A stretch of DNA of 64,000 bases. Origin: Conchocele bisecta. Its lineage: Eukaryota; Mollusca; Bivalvia; Lucinida; Thyasiridae. The stretch's first letter is position 1. Each line of letters starts with the position of its first letter. This document shows positions 19,422 to 30,923 of the stretch, piece by piece. A program made the position numbers and the translations under genes. Where the stretch lies: positions 108,984,773 to 109,048,772 of the forward strand of contig CM055265.1 of the NCBI GenBank assembly GCA_029237695.1. The letters are read 5' to 3'. The notes under the pieces were generated by a model. The model did not search any database. It had not been told where the DNA came from and saw nothing but the letters and a program-made list of their open reading frames with translations.

Positions 19422-22400
19422 TGGATGATTACGATAGTTAAACATGGAATGGTAAATTCGGCAGGAGGACGATTTCCGCGATGATTGAAGACATCGATTG
19501 ACTATGATTCGAAAACGGACATTCATAGAGACAAACCAGTACCCCCAATTCCACTTTTGTTTGATCCCAGGCGGCACCACGAAAATTACGCCTTTGGTTT
19601 AATCCACGCGCATATCTTTGGTTTTGGTCCAGGACCGCACCAGGGAACATTCATTTGCTGGTGGTCCCTATTTGTGGGAGGTCCCCACCCGCAACTCCGG
19701 CGTTGGGCGGGCGGTGCTGAGATTCCTTTGGGCGGGGATTTTATTTTCATAAAAAGGGGGGAATGAAGCTGGCGGGCCTCTAGAAGGCAAACGAATTCTA
19801 GGGTGAAACGGGTTCGGAAGTTTCTGAACCCTCTGGATGGGAGAGCGCGGGGAGGTAAGTGAAGGGTCTAAAAAAACGGCATCAAGGCACCCCGTTGGAG
19901 GGTTCCCGCAGCCACTAAAAGAGTGGGGAGAATTGTGGGGTTTTAAATGGTGGGGTAATAGCTCGGGAAGTTGCTGGAGCGGTTACAAGAACGATCCCGA
20001 CCCAGGTTCCTCAGCCCCTCGTTCCGTGAACCGATATTTTGGGTTTATTTCCCTCGCTCGAGCTATCGGATAAGTGGATCCGTATGATCGGTCGCAGCTG
20101 CCTCAACAAATTGGTTTAAAAAACCAAAAACCCTACAGGTTACCGGACGAAACGCTGGGCGAAGTGGTACGGCCGCCGCTATAGAAGAAATGAGCCGAGC
20201 TCAGCGATGTCCCTCGTATAGCCCACCGACGCTATTAACAAACAGTGGGAAACCGACGGTCAACGTAAATGAAGCCGGCACCGAAACTTATGATCCCACC
20301 CCCCAAATTACCTCTTCGCGAACTCCGGGGGTACTCGATAAAAGGGCTCTTGCAAAACAACGCGGGGCGTAACTGGTCCAATGCAACCTCTCCAAACTCA
20401 CGGCGGCGCTGGACAAAACCATATTCGCGCTTGAATGAAAGAAAGAAAACTTGGGTTGGAAATCCGTGGACGATAGAGAATCTACCGAGCGGGATCAAAC
20501 AAACTCCTGCGGTTCGTTGCCGGGACGAAAGAGGAAGCTCGCTTGGAGGCTGATGCTTCGGACTAACCCGTGAGGGACGCTTTCGGCCAATTAAAGTCGG
20601 AGCCGCGGAAACAATCTTCGAGGGGTTCATGCCAACGAGGACATGCGACACTTTGGTGAAGCGCTTCTTGCACTCTGTTCAGAGAGAAGGGGCGTCACGA
20701 GATTAACCATCGTTCGCAGCTTTTCAGGCATGATTATTATCGACCCTAATTCTATCTATTATCGTCTCTAATTTGTAGCTGTCAATGCTGGTGCCGCACC
20801 ATGCACCCGCTACCAGCACCAGCACCGGCACCCGCGCCATTCAGGCGGAGCCAAGGAGTGGGTTATTAAAAAAAACAACTTAAAAGCCCTCGCCAGTCTC
20901 CTGGCTAAAATTAGCCGAAAAGGCGGCTGCCGTCACTACCTGGACTGATCCGGGGTCTCCTTCCCTTTTCCCTTTTCTTGTTATCTATATTATCAAACAA
21001 ACGGCCGGGGATGGCTAGCCAAAAAAATACTTGGGCTTTAATTCGATAGGGCAATCCGCCTGGTCTCCTTATTATTCTTCGCCAGAGAGTTCCTAAAAAA
21101 CCAAGCGCAAATAATCCGATCGACCTACGATGGGCGACCGACGAGCGCTAAATTTCTCCTCCTCGTGTGGTTGTGCTTCCAATCTCAACATTGTTGATGA
21201 TTGGTGTTTCTCCAATCGCGGATTGGGCTCTTGTTGATGGAACCTCGATGAGGTGCATCCAATTTACGAATTGGGGGGTTTACTGGGTTGCGATTGTGGT
21301 TGAGGGGAGGTGTTATTCCATTTTTGTGTTTTGGCGGGCGTTTTATGAAAATCGGTTCCCTCAACACTGATTGAAAACCCGATCGTGTTGTTGGGGGTGC
21401 GGCTTGATGATATCCGTGTTCACCGTTACCGTTGTGACCGATATTTTTTTGATTGGCGGTGGCGATTACGATTCTGATTATTGTTAATCCAGCAAAACCG
21501 GGGTCGGTCTTTCCGTAGTATTCATAATTTACTCACGGCGCCATATAAATGGACCTAGTTCCAAATAACATAGTCCACTGGGGTGCTGGCAGTTGCTGCC
21601 ATAAAACGTCTTGATTAATTCTTGATCGCCTTCTTCCCAAGGTCCACCTTAGCTGAGATGGCGGTCCTCTACAAGTGCCAAGAATTGTTTTTGTGCATAC
21701 AAACGCCGTTCCCGTGCCCAGTTATAGAACTGCGAGTTTTGCTTCTGTGCGCCGAGGATGGCCCAGACGTACGTGCGAATAGATTGTTCGTTTGACAGCG
21801 AGTAACCCTCCCGGCCTGCGTGAACCCTAGGACCCTTATTCTAACATAAATGTGGTCCACGCGTTCTGAACCCTCAGCGAGCCTTGTGTATGTAATCGAC
21901 GTGAGGCCAGTTTCGGAGGGTAACATTTCTTTTACAGAAAAAACAACGCCACAGTGCCGACCTACCAGACTACTTCTGGCCCCACCGAAAAGGGTCATAG
22001 GTCGCGTGGGGTCAAAATTTACCCGGCGTTCCGGACCTGATGATGTGGGTCACCGGACAGTTAATCGTGTCTTAAAATCAGGTCTGAGGTTTTTTTCCAA
22101 TTCCCGGACTGGCCCCCGAATGAGGAATCGTCCCCGAATGCCGGTGGGTGGTAGGGGGGAAATTGCTTTCTGACACGCCGTTCCAGTTGCCGCGTAGAGA
22201 TTTTGAAACGTTCAAATTCCGCTTACACGAGTGTAGTAACTCTTTCCTAGATAAAGCGCCACAACGGCTCGCGCGGTGGTTGAGAGGTTAAATGGGATCC
22301 CAGGCGTTCGTCTTGAGGTAGAGAAATACCATAGTTCTTTGATAATCCTCCATTAATAGTATAATACGCGTGGGAAAGTTGTTGAGACCACTTCGGGAGC

Positions 22401-24109
22401 ATGACATTTCTTGGGATGTCAGATGGTCTTTTATGTGAAAACTAACCACACCCGGATGGTTTGCGCACCATTACAGCAATAATTTTTTTAGACTGGTTAC
22501 TGCCAAAATTGCATCAGGGTGTGGCATTTCCACCCGTTTACCGACTCCACCTCGTAGTAAATCTTTGGGCAGCCTATATTTTCGCAAAAACGTGTTTAGG
22601 GAAAAATTGGTTTGGCAAAGCCACTGTTACCCGGTCCTTAACCGTTACGGTTGGAGGTGTACAATGGTTAACAAACGTATTTTTGCGTGTATTTAAACCT
22701 CCGACCGCGTTACTTTGGCATTTAGAATTTCAAAGCTAAATGCGTTTTGTATTCCATTGAAAGATATTATTTAATTGTTTGCTACTTAGCACTAATTGTT
22801 GAAAAAAAGGGAGTTGTGAACTTCAAAAGTTTAATAGACTAAACTGCTGCGGACATACGCCGGGTTAGGCCTCAAGATCAATCGCATCCTTTCACGGATT
22901 GGATGGAAAAAAACGTTAGAAAAACGCTCGAGTTTTTCACTAACAGGAAGTCTGAATGACGGTTCGAGGGGTTTTTCGCATCTAGAATCACCCCATACGA
23001 TAACAGACCACATAGATAAATTGACCGGTAAAATAAGAGTTCATAAGTCCAACCAGATGCTATAGTACTCAGAGGGTCTTTGGAAGTTTCGGAGATCTCC
23101 AAAGCTTTTTGTCGCGGCGGAGAACGATTTCCTGGTGTAGTCACATCTCGCCAATTCTTCGAAAAAGGCCACGGGGCTCTACGACATTGAACCGTTTGAT
23201 AGGCGTTTAAGGATCTCACCCGGGGTTTGGGACTCACTGTTAGGATTTTAAAATAACAAACTTACCCTTACAACGAATGACGGAGGGAGTTTGAATCCAT
23301 GGCGAAGCACGTTTTCGGCACGACCCCAGGTGAACGTTCGGCCTCTTCCACGAAAACTCTTTCGGGCGTGGGCCGACCTGGGATTAGGGTGAACCAACCC
23401 AAATTTTTTTTCGTACAACACGGTTTAGACGGCACTCCCAGCATATTACTGAAAACCGGTGCCCGCCCAGCGGACTGTTTCTATGGTTGAGAGACCTGCC
23501 TGACCTGTTAGGACTTTCCCACACCCCGAGATGAAAGGTTTTGGAATTCTGGGGACACATCCACGAGTTGAATGATTTCTATTCTCGTATGAATAAAGGG
23601 CGGGCGAGAGTTGGAAGAATCGATTTCAACCCGATTTCGGTCTTCTAGTTCCTAGAAAATTTCAAATTAATTAATTATTTTAAAGGAAAATTAATTTAGA
23701 ATTAAAACGCATGTTCGTTAATATATTATTATTTCAAACATTATTGAAAAACTGAGGTATATTTTACGGGACAGGGTTAAGTTTTCCGATTAGAATTGGG
23801 TGACCATTTCAAAATTTCAAAAATTTGGGAATCCCGGCAGAAGGGGGGATTTCATTCCTCCCAGACAGAGGGGCGACTTTTTAACACCCTAAAACCAAAA
23901 AAACAAAGGCCTTGAGCAATAGAATAACTATATCGAGGGCCACGGACGAGATTCACAAAAAGTCTATCTATCACCAACTTAGAGAAATAATGGCCCTGGC
24001 TGTGAACTACACCAAAGTCGTGAAGAAAAACGCAGTACGGAACTAAACGAAAACCTAGGTAAAAAAATTAAACCAAAATTTAGAAAAGAGGCCCGGGTTG
24101 GGGATTGTT
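19422..24109 (+). other. Unreadable part of the Polinton; probable plus-strand structural genes in error-rich sequence
   Basis: No frame stays open for more than about 110 codons, and short plausible plus-strand fragments change frame every few dozen codons. Homopolymer runs are frequent. Fragments with coiled-coil character appear near 20350-20480 and 23960-24060, suggesting the fibre-like gene may begin well upstream of 24.1 kb. I could not identify the cysteine protease or penton here. Two to three CCAAT..ATTGG palindromes lie at 21179-21204, 21212-21226 and 21259-21274. Confidence 0.5.
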
Positions 24110-25392
24110 GGATAAAGGCAAAGCCCGAGAAGACCGCCAGGGTTGACATTACGGCGGTTTATGATGCGTTGCGCTTAGAAGGACTCTCTCAGCAAAGAAA
24201 GCTTTTTCACACTTGCCTGTAATTAGACGGGAAAATAATCGATTTTCGTAATAAAAGAGGCCACGTTCGTGGGTATTGAAGAAAGCACGAGAAGGACCAC
24301 CAGGCGGACCTTACGAAGGCTTTATTGAGGTGTTGCGCTCAGAAAGGGACTCTCTCAATCAGAGAAGCGGCACTTTACTGAACTAGATAGAAAAAAATAA
24401 ACAAAATTTCGAAAAAAGAAAAGGACCCGGTCGGGTATTGATAAAGGTTCCGAGAAGACCACCAGGGTCGAAACCTTGATGGGAGGCCATTGGCGGTCAG
24501 GCTTATGAGTGCGTTTTGCGCTTTATGAGAACTCTTCATAGTAAAAGAAGCGACAACTTTACCGAACCTATGACTCGGTATTTTAACAAATAGCCGAATT
24601 TCTGAATAAAGAGACCAGGTCGGGGGTATTGAGGGGGTCCGAGGAAGGACCACAAAGAGGCCCATTGCGGGAGGCTTATGGGGCGTTACGCTCAGAGGAC
24701 TCTCTCATCAGAGAGGCGGCGGTTGCTGAACTAGATGGAAAAATAACCGTATTTCAAAAAGAGGCCCGGTCGGGTATTGATAAAGCCTTAGAAGGCCACC
24801 AGGCGACCATTACGGAAGCTTATGATGCGTTGCGCTTAGAGGACTCTCTCAGCAGAGAAGCGGCACTTACCGAACTAGATGGAAAAATAACCGAAGTTTC
24901 TGATAAACTGAAACATGATTCGTATAGCCGCGACCAAAGCTCTTGAGGAGGCCTCTTATGAGATTCGTACTGAGGCATATAACGCAAACAGGGCGCTTGC
25001 CGGAATAGTGAAAACAATGAAAACACCAAAACGTGTCATAACAGTTAGTTTGGCTGAGAAGCGGGGCCCATTGGTTGAGGGGCACTATGAATATTCGTCG
25101 GTGCCAAAGCGAGTAATAAATATGGGGATACACTATGACAGCCGCAGGTGAAGTTATCCAAATGGCGGTCTGCTCGGTTAATGCTAATGGTAAACCTGTG
25201 GGCGCGGTCGCGATAAATATTGTAGTAGATGGGGAAGAACGGGGGATTGGAGTCACTAAAATCTCTGGAGATAGTTCGACGATTGTTTCGTTCGCCGGTA
25301 ATGATCGAATTAGACTTTCCCAAGGTAGTGTTATTAACTTGTTACGAAAATCGGTGACTCAGAGAGTTCTTCCACTATTGTCTCATTGTTAA
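24110..25392 (+). CDS. Coiled-coil repeat protein with compact C-terminal domain; candidate virion fibre
   Basis: At least five tandem copies of a 48-residue helical unit (with ALRLEDSLSREAALTELDGK) run to about 24910. The last unit is exactly 144 bp. Earlier ones span ~166-182 bp with broken frames. A further helical part starts at 24915 in another frame. A final domain (25135-25392) looks beta-rich (GKPVGAVAINIVVDGEERGI, GDSSTIVSFAGNDRIRLS). A rod of repeats with a C-terminal head is the general build of viral fibres, but no specific homology is recognised. Frame changes lie near 24915 and 25135. It is separated by ~58 bp from the next plus-strand gene. Confidence 0.5.
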
Positions 25393-25450
25393 TTGAACTT
25401 ATTGTGTAAATACTAATATATTGAAATAAATTTGTAAAAAAAATTTAAAT

Positions 25451-26067
25451 ATGAACGAATCAACGCTTCCAATTGTCAATACCACTCCATCAACACGGTG
25501 TACAATTAACGAAAGAAGTTCAGATTTTAGGTTGAATAATATCGTCGCTATGCAGGATATTTTAGTTAGAGAATATACAAATAGAAAAAGAAACGCTAAC
25601 AAATATAGGCGCGCGGTGAACATGGCTGAAGTATCTAGCACGGCTCTGGCGAGTGTTTCTGTGTTGTGTGGGCGGGGACAGCTGCAACTATATCCACCAT
25701 TATAACGGTTCCCGTAGCGGGGATTTTATGTGCGGTGTCGGCCGTTTCTGGGTTGTTGTGTATGGTAATTAGGGCGTCGGGTGGAAAACTCGAGAAAAAA
25801 GGTAGAAAACATGATAGAATATCCGTCTCGCAGGTCTAAGAAAAATAGCATCGACGTTATGGTGTCCAAAGCGTTGGCCGATAAGAAATATCAAATTTAG
25901 AGTTTATGAATCCGTGGTGGAAGAAATGCGGAGATATGAAAAATTAAAAAATGATATAAGAATCAAGGCACGCGCCACCATGCCCAAGATTGAGTGTACT
26001 GATTGGGATAAATTTAGGGAAAAACTTGGAGATAAAGTCGGAAGAAATGTTACAGCACCATTGTGAT
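25451..26067 (+). CDS. Membrane protein of a family repeated in invertebrate genomes, frameshifted
   Basis: It starts MNESTLPIVNTTPSTRC. A helical DFRLNNIVAMQDIL and a basic NRKRNANKYRRA follow. Then comes a hydrophobic pair (TIITVPVAGILCAVSAVSGL), a basic KKGRKHD and a charged helical tail ending at 26067. Frame changes lie near 25670, 25830 and 25895. The arrangement (short helix, two membrane helices, KKxRKH, then a helical 'xxEExRxYExLK' tail) resembles uncharacterised proteins I know from cnidarian and mollusc genomes. Their repetition suggests mobile-element origin. The function is unknown. Confidence 0.6.
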
Positions 26068-26140
26068 TTTTTAAAAAATAATTAATTTTCTTATATTGGT
26101 GCAGTAAACAAATTTACATACCTATGCAACATGTGTTTTT

Positions 26141-26561
26141 TACGGAAGCCGATAAGGGTCACCAAGTCAAAAATATATTATCTCGTAATTACGAGATGAT
26201 GTCGTAATTACGACATAATTTTATCTCGTAATTACGAGATGATGTCGTAATTACGACATAATGTTATCTCGTAATTACGAGATGATGTCGTAATTACGAC
26301 ATAATATTATCTCGTAATTACGACATAATTTTATCTTGTAATTACGAGATGATGTCCGTAATTACGACATATATTATCTCGTAATTACGAGATGATGTCG
26401 TACTTACGACATAATATTATCTCGTAATTACGACATAATTTTATCTCGTAATTACGAGATGATGTCGTAATTACGACATAATATTATCTCGTAATTACGA
26501 CATGATGTCGTAATTACGAGATAATATTTTTTTGACTTGTTGACCTCTATCGGCTTCCGTA
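26141..26561. mobile_element. TACGG foldback element inside the Polinton
   Basis: The ends TACGGAAGCCGATAAGGGTC / its inverse are flanked by the 6-bp duplication GTTTTT (26135-26140, 26562-26567). The core is about eight units of TCTCGTAATTACGAGATGAT and GTCGTAATTACGAC, each unit itself a palindrome. It lies between genes, so it did not disrupt one. Confidence 0.88.
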
Positions 26562-26756
26562 GTTTTTCACTGAGAATTACGCCGTAATCGCATAACAAAT
26601 TCAGTCTAGGATTACACTGTACACACCGTCTGTATAATTGATACACTCGGCTCTGTTTACCTCGGCTATCAATTTACGCATGGTTCATAACCCGTGTAAT
26701 TGAAACATTGTCGTAAATCGATAATTGTACAACACTAGGTAGTGTTTATCATAACA

Positions 26757-26830
26757 GCCTTCGTGGTCGTGTGGTTATAGGCGATAATCTATAGAGACGA
26801 GGGTCGTGGGTTCGCGCCGCGGTTGGAGTT
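26757..26830 (+). other. tRNA-like sequence (possible tRNA relic or Pol III promoter)
   Basis: GGTCGTGTGGTTATAGGCG resembles a D-arm/A-box. GGTCGTGGGTTCGCGCC resembles a T-arm/B-box, with a stem CGTGG/CCGCG (26805-26809, 26817-26821) around a 7-nt loop. The anticodon and acceptor stems do not pair well, so it is not a normal tRNA gene. Confidence 0.25.
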
Positions 26831-26875
26831 AAACATTTTTATTTATTTATTTCTATCCCTACAAATGTGGTCGCT

Positions 26876-26975
26876 ATGGTAAACAACTGCATGACAACGG
26901 TGTTCGGAGTCCGACCGCCGTTGTCATGGTAAACAACTGCATGACAACGGCGGTCGGACTCCGACCGCTCGAGGT
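26876..26975. repeat. Two ~50-bp copies with internal inverted repeats
   Basis: ATGGTAAACAACTGCATGAC occurs near 26876 and 26926. CGGAGTCCGACCG pairs within and between copies. The rest of 26568-27149 shows no gene. Confidence 0.6.
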
Positions 26976-27149
26976 TGATGAAAAATAATTTCAGATAGCC
27001 CGTTTACATACCTTCGATAAGAAAAATACACTCGGCTATAAATTAATTAGTAGTTTTTTTTTTTCAATAATAATTTTTCAATATCTTTATAAGCGATATC
27101 GTAAAAATGTACATTCGTAAACGAATCGTTGGGTTTTAATATTTTTGTT

Positions 27150-27467
27150 TTATATAATCACCGCCTTAGTTTCATATCCGATACGCATTATCTGTCTTAA
27201 TGTTCGTATTTGTCTCTTGTATAGTTGACATAATTGCCGGTATAATATTGGAAATGTAACGTTTTTATCGGAGCGTAATAAATTACGCTGGTATTTCATG
27301 TATTCGATATCGCCTAGTGTTCTCATTTTATAGAATTTATATACAGGATTATAACCCCCGTATTCTTCGTAAACTTCTTCAACACAGTCATTAAAAATTT
27401 GCAATTCAAATTGTATTGTATTATCCATTTTCTCTAATAATATTGGTACTCGTTTTTTTCTGTTCAA
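27150..27467 (-). CDS. Hypothetical Polinton protein, 93-105 aa
   Basis: The intact frame may start at 27467 or, better, at the internal ATG near 27428 (MDNTIQFELQIFNDCVEEVY). It is acidic at the start and basic at the end (KRQIRTLRQIMRIGYETK) and probably helical. No recognised family. It lies in the same direction as the terminal zinc-motif gene. Confidence 0.5.
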   Translation of the reverse strand: MNRKKRVPILLEKMDNTIQFELQIFNDCVEEVYEEYGGYNPVYKFYKMRTLGDIEYMKYQRNLLRSDKNVTFPILYRQLCQLYKRQIRTLRQIMRIGYETKAVII

Positions 27468-27543
27468 TTTTATAAAATTAGTTTGATAATGTTTTTTACA
27501 GTGTTTTAATGCTGTAGAAACACCGTGACTTATTAGATCGATT

Positions 27544-27831
27544 CTATCTTTCTAACTGACTTTCCCCGATTTGAATTATTACTAAACGATAATACTTGCG
27601 AGCACGTAATCCCTTGTTAGCCATTCGATGAGTAGCCTGAGTGCCACCGCATGGTGGACATAGCAATGACTCGGCTTTGGTCCCTACCCCACAATGCCGA
27701 CATGGGCGAGGTGAAACGGAACCTCTTCGCATCCATGCACGGTGATGTTTGCAATATTCGTAAATACCGGTGCGAAAACATCTCTCGTGACTACCTGTCT
27801 TCAACCACCACGCACAATTAACTAGAACCAT
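27544..27831 (-). CDS. Zinc-binding protein at the right end of the Polinton, 95 aa
   Basis: The intact frame starts at 27831, immediately inside the right TIR. Cys6, Cys18, Cys27 and His29/30 form one possible zinc site (CxxxxY..YCKHH). Cys44-x2-Cys47 with Cys58-x2-Cys61 form a zinc-ribbon (CRHCGVG..LLCPPCGG). Such small zinc proteins are common in large DNA viruses and may act in transcription; this is an inference. Its upstream region carries the same ACTGAGTATAACAT motif that precedes the leftmost gene. Confidence 0.68.
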   Translation of the reverse strand: MVLVNCAWWLKTGSHERCFRTGIYEYCKHHRAWMRRGSVSPRPCRHCGVGTKAESLLCPPCGGTQATHRMANKGLRARKYYRLVIIQIGESQLER

Positions 27832-27836
27832 TATGT

Positions 27837-28023
27837 TATATATACTGAGTATAACATAGGGATTCTTATCTCTAATAGGGTGTATCTTCTCATGTCATAA
27901 ATATATGGTCTCGCGGTAGTAGTAAATAAGAGTCATAATGATTACAAGTTTCGTGTGGAAGCCACCACACGTAGTGGGTGGCTTCCATATAAACTTGTAT
28001 CATTATGACTCTTATATACTACT
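27837..28023. repeat. Polinton right terminal inverted repeat
   Basis: This is the reverse complement of 9360-9544, with the outer palindrome at 27918-28023. It ends ..CTTATATACTACT, followed by the CATAT(A) target duplication. Confidence 0.95.
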
Positions 28024-29735
28024 CATATAGTGATGTGAGCATGTACGTGCAAAGTGTTCACATATAGTGATGTGAGCATGTACGTGCAAAGTGTTCACAT
28101 ATAGTGATGTGAGCATGTACGTGCAAAGTGCTCACATATAGTGATGTGAGCATGTACGTGCAAAGTGTTCACATATATGTGAGCTGTGTGCAAAGTGTCA
28201 CATATAGTGACGTGAGCAGTAAACGTAAGCAAAGTGGTCACATATAGTGATGTGAGCATGTACGTGCAGTGACGTCACATATAGTGATGTGTAGCATGTA
28301 CGTGCATCAAAGTGTTCACATATAGTGATGTGAGCATGTACGTGCAAAGTGTTCACATATAGTGATGTGAGCATGTACGTGCAAAGTGTTCACATATAGT
28401 GATGTGAGCATGTACGTGCAAAGTGCTCACATATAGTGATGTGAGCATGTACGTGCAAAGTGGTCACATATAGTGATGTGAGCATGTACGTGCAAAGTGT
28501 TCACATATAGTGATGTGAGCATGTACGTGCAAAGTGATCACATATAGTGAAGTGAGCTTGTCGTGCAAAGTGGTCATATATGAAGTGAGCATGTACGTGC
28601 AAAGTGTTCACATATAGTGATGTGAGCATGTACGTGCAAAGTGTTCACATATAGTGAAGTGAGCATGTACGTGCAAAGTGTTCACATTTAGTGTGTGAGG
28701 CCATGTACGTGCAAAGTGTTCACATATAGTGATGTGAGCATGTACGTGCAAAGTGTTCACATATAGTGATGTGAGCATGTACGTGCAAAGTGTTCACATA
28801 TAGTGATGTGAGCATGTACGTGCAAAGTGTTCACATATAGTGATGTGAGCATGTACGTGCAAAGTGTTCACATATATTGATTGTGAGCATGTACGTGCAA
28901 AGTGTTTCACATATAGTAGTGAGAATGTCGTGCAAAGTGTTCACATATAGTGTGTGGAGATGTACGTGCCAAAAAGTGTTTACATATAGTGTTGTGTGAG
29001 CATGTAACGTGCATAAAGTGTTCATCATCTAGTGATGTGAAGCATGTAAACGTGCAGTAGTCACATGTGTGTGAGCATGTACGTGCAAAGTGTTCACATA
29101 TAGATGATGTGAGCATGTACGTGCAAAGTGTTCACATATAGTGATGTGAAAGCATGTACGTGCAGTAGTGCTCACATATAGTGATGTGAGCATGTACGTG
29201 CAAAGTGTTCACATATAGTGATGTGAGCATGTACGTGCAAAGTGTTACATATAGTGTATGAGCATGTACGTGCAAAGTGTTTCACATATAGTGATGTGAG
29301 ATGAGCAAAATGTACGTGCAGTGGTTACATATAGTGATGTGAGCATGTACGTGCAAAGTGTTCACATATAGTGATGTGAGCATGTACGTGCAAAGTGTTC
29401 ACATATAGTGATGTGAGCATGTACGTGCAAAGTGTTCACATATAGTGATGTGAGCATGTACGTGCAAAGTGTTCACATATAAAGTGATGTGAGGCAATGT
29501 AGTGCAAAGTGTTACATATAGAGAGTGCAAAGGTAAGTGCATAAGTGCAACATATAGTGATGTGAGCACTGTACGTGACAAAGTGTTCACACTATAGTGA
29601 TGTGAGCATGTACGTGCAAAGTGTCGCACAAATTATATGAGTGACAAATGTACGTTGCATGTGTTCATAGTGATGTGAGCATGTACGTGCAAAGTGTTCA
29701 CATATAGTGATGTGAGCATGTACGTGCAAAGTGGT
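28024..29735. repeat. 37-bp satellite array, about 46 units
   Basis: The unit is CATATAGTGATGTGAGCATG followed by TACGTGCAAAGTGTTCA. Most units are near-identical. Units around 28550-28720, 28870-29160 and 29490-29660 have many small indels. Both strands show incidental open frames without coding sense. Confidence 0.95.
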
Positions 29736-29854
29736 AACGTTGGTTAGCTACGTTAATGTGATATGCATTGTATTAATAAAGATCTTCGTACGAACATGTT
29801 TATCAGAAGAAGTTTAGTGAAGCCAGAAACTTATCTACATGTATATCTGAAGTC

Positions 29855-29932
29855 TACGGAGCTTTATAAGGGACATGAGAAGAGAAAAAATGTTATTTTT
29901 TTCTCTTCTCATATCCCTTATAAAGCTCCGTA
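29855..29932. mobile_element. Minimal TACGG foldback element, 78 bp
   Basis: TACGGAGCTTTATAAGGGAC and its inverse form a near-perfect hairpin. It is flanked by the 6-bp duplication GAAGTC (29849-29854, 29933-29938). It shows the family's minimum: two termini with no array. Confidence 0.88.
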
Positions 29933-29947
29933 GAAGTCGCCTACCGA

Positions 29948-30130
29948 GTCGCATCGCCGTTTTTCGCCGGTTTTGATTGCGAAAGACATTCATAGTGTAC
30001 GCAAATGACGTCGAAAGCCGACATACATGTCATAAATGCCACATAAGCTTGGCAATGAATGTCAACTTTGGACGTCATTTGCAGATAATATTCTTTAGAA
30101 GTAGATATCGGTGAAAAACGGTGATTGGAT
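29948..30130. repeat. Inverted repeat element
   Basis: CATCGCCGTTTTTCGCCGG pairs with GGTGAAAAACGGTGATTGG. Inside, CAAATGACGTCGAAAGCCGA pairs loosely with the sequence near 30065-30083. Confidence 0.5.
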
Positions 30131-30923
30131 AAGACATGGGGTCATTTATAAGCACTCCAAAACTGGTATGAGAGATTATAATCCCGAAAAGACATTATTA
30201 TTATAGATGTCCGGTTTGGAGATGTACCAAAGTGCATGCAGGCCACGTTTTGTCAATTACAAATTTCTAGCGGACGGGAGATTGGATGGCGTTACAGTGC
30301 CAAGAATATGTTAGATATGCAGTCTGGAGGCTGGCCGTATTATGGTTGTAATTACGGCCAATCATCATATCTGTTGACGTATATTCATGTATGTATCAGT
30401 GGACCCATATCGTACATTACATCGCAATGTGGGAATGGACGAACTATTCTTGTTCTAATTGAGTGGGTGCTTGCACGGTCAGTTCAGCCTTGTTTATATA
30501 GCCGGAAAATTTGGACAGGTGTCATGAAACAGACAGTAGTGGGTCACGTGGCTCTTTGGGAATTTCTTATTTTGGCGCCAAAATTACGACATTACAGAAC
30601 AACGGAAATAAATTGGAACTTTCAATGTCGATTATTGGCTATCGATAGAGTGTTACTCTCACATTTACTTACATTACTCGAGATGGATTATAACAATTTA
30701 TTGTATACCTACCCATGAAATACATAGTTATACGATGTAAATAAAAGTCATATGTTCTCATCGATGAAATAAACAACTTCCGGTGAAAATACGACTACTT
30801 CCGCTATCTATATTCATAACGCGCATCTGCAGTGCCGGACTGCAAATAGGCTGCAAATACACATTCATTACCGTATACAGTCTAAAAAACTGCTAATTTC
30901 CATGGAGCGGTATATAATAAATA
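30131..30923. other. No supported gene
   Basis: A 160-codon plus frame (30236-30718) exists but runs through a family 1 MITE end (30495-30545) and has no recognisable domain. I see nothing else. Confidence 0.5.

Larger units (their letters stand above)
9360..28023. mobile_element. Polinton/Maverick virus-like transposon
   Basis: It is 18.66 kb long, bounded by 185-187 bp TIRs starting AGTAGTATATAAGAG. The flanking CATAT (9355-9359 and 28024-28028) extends to CATATA if the first A is assigned to the target; six base pairs is the usual Polinton duplication. Contents match the family: protein-primed PolB, rve integrase, packaging ATPase, capsid fragments and small membrane proteins. Length is normal for the family (about 15-20 kb). 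Many genes carry frameshifts, while the two TIRs are almost identical, which argues for a young copy with indel errors in this sequence. A TACGG foldback element is inserted at 26141-26561. I did not find the adenain-like protease or a clear penton. Confidence 0.95.

Noticed and set aside
22461..22739. 92-aa plus frame with hydrophobic patches as a candidate virion gene
   Set aside because: It is in error-rich sequence with no family match. The opposite strand is equally open in short pieces.
28024..29735. Possible CRISPR array because of regular ~37-bp repeats
   Set aside because: The repeats are head-to-tail with no unique spacers, in a eukaryotic context. It is a satellite.
30236..30718. 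160-aa frame that could be a gene
   Set aside because: It crosses a family 1 MITE end and shows no recognisable domain.
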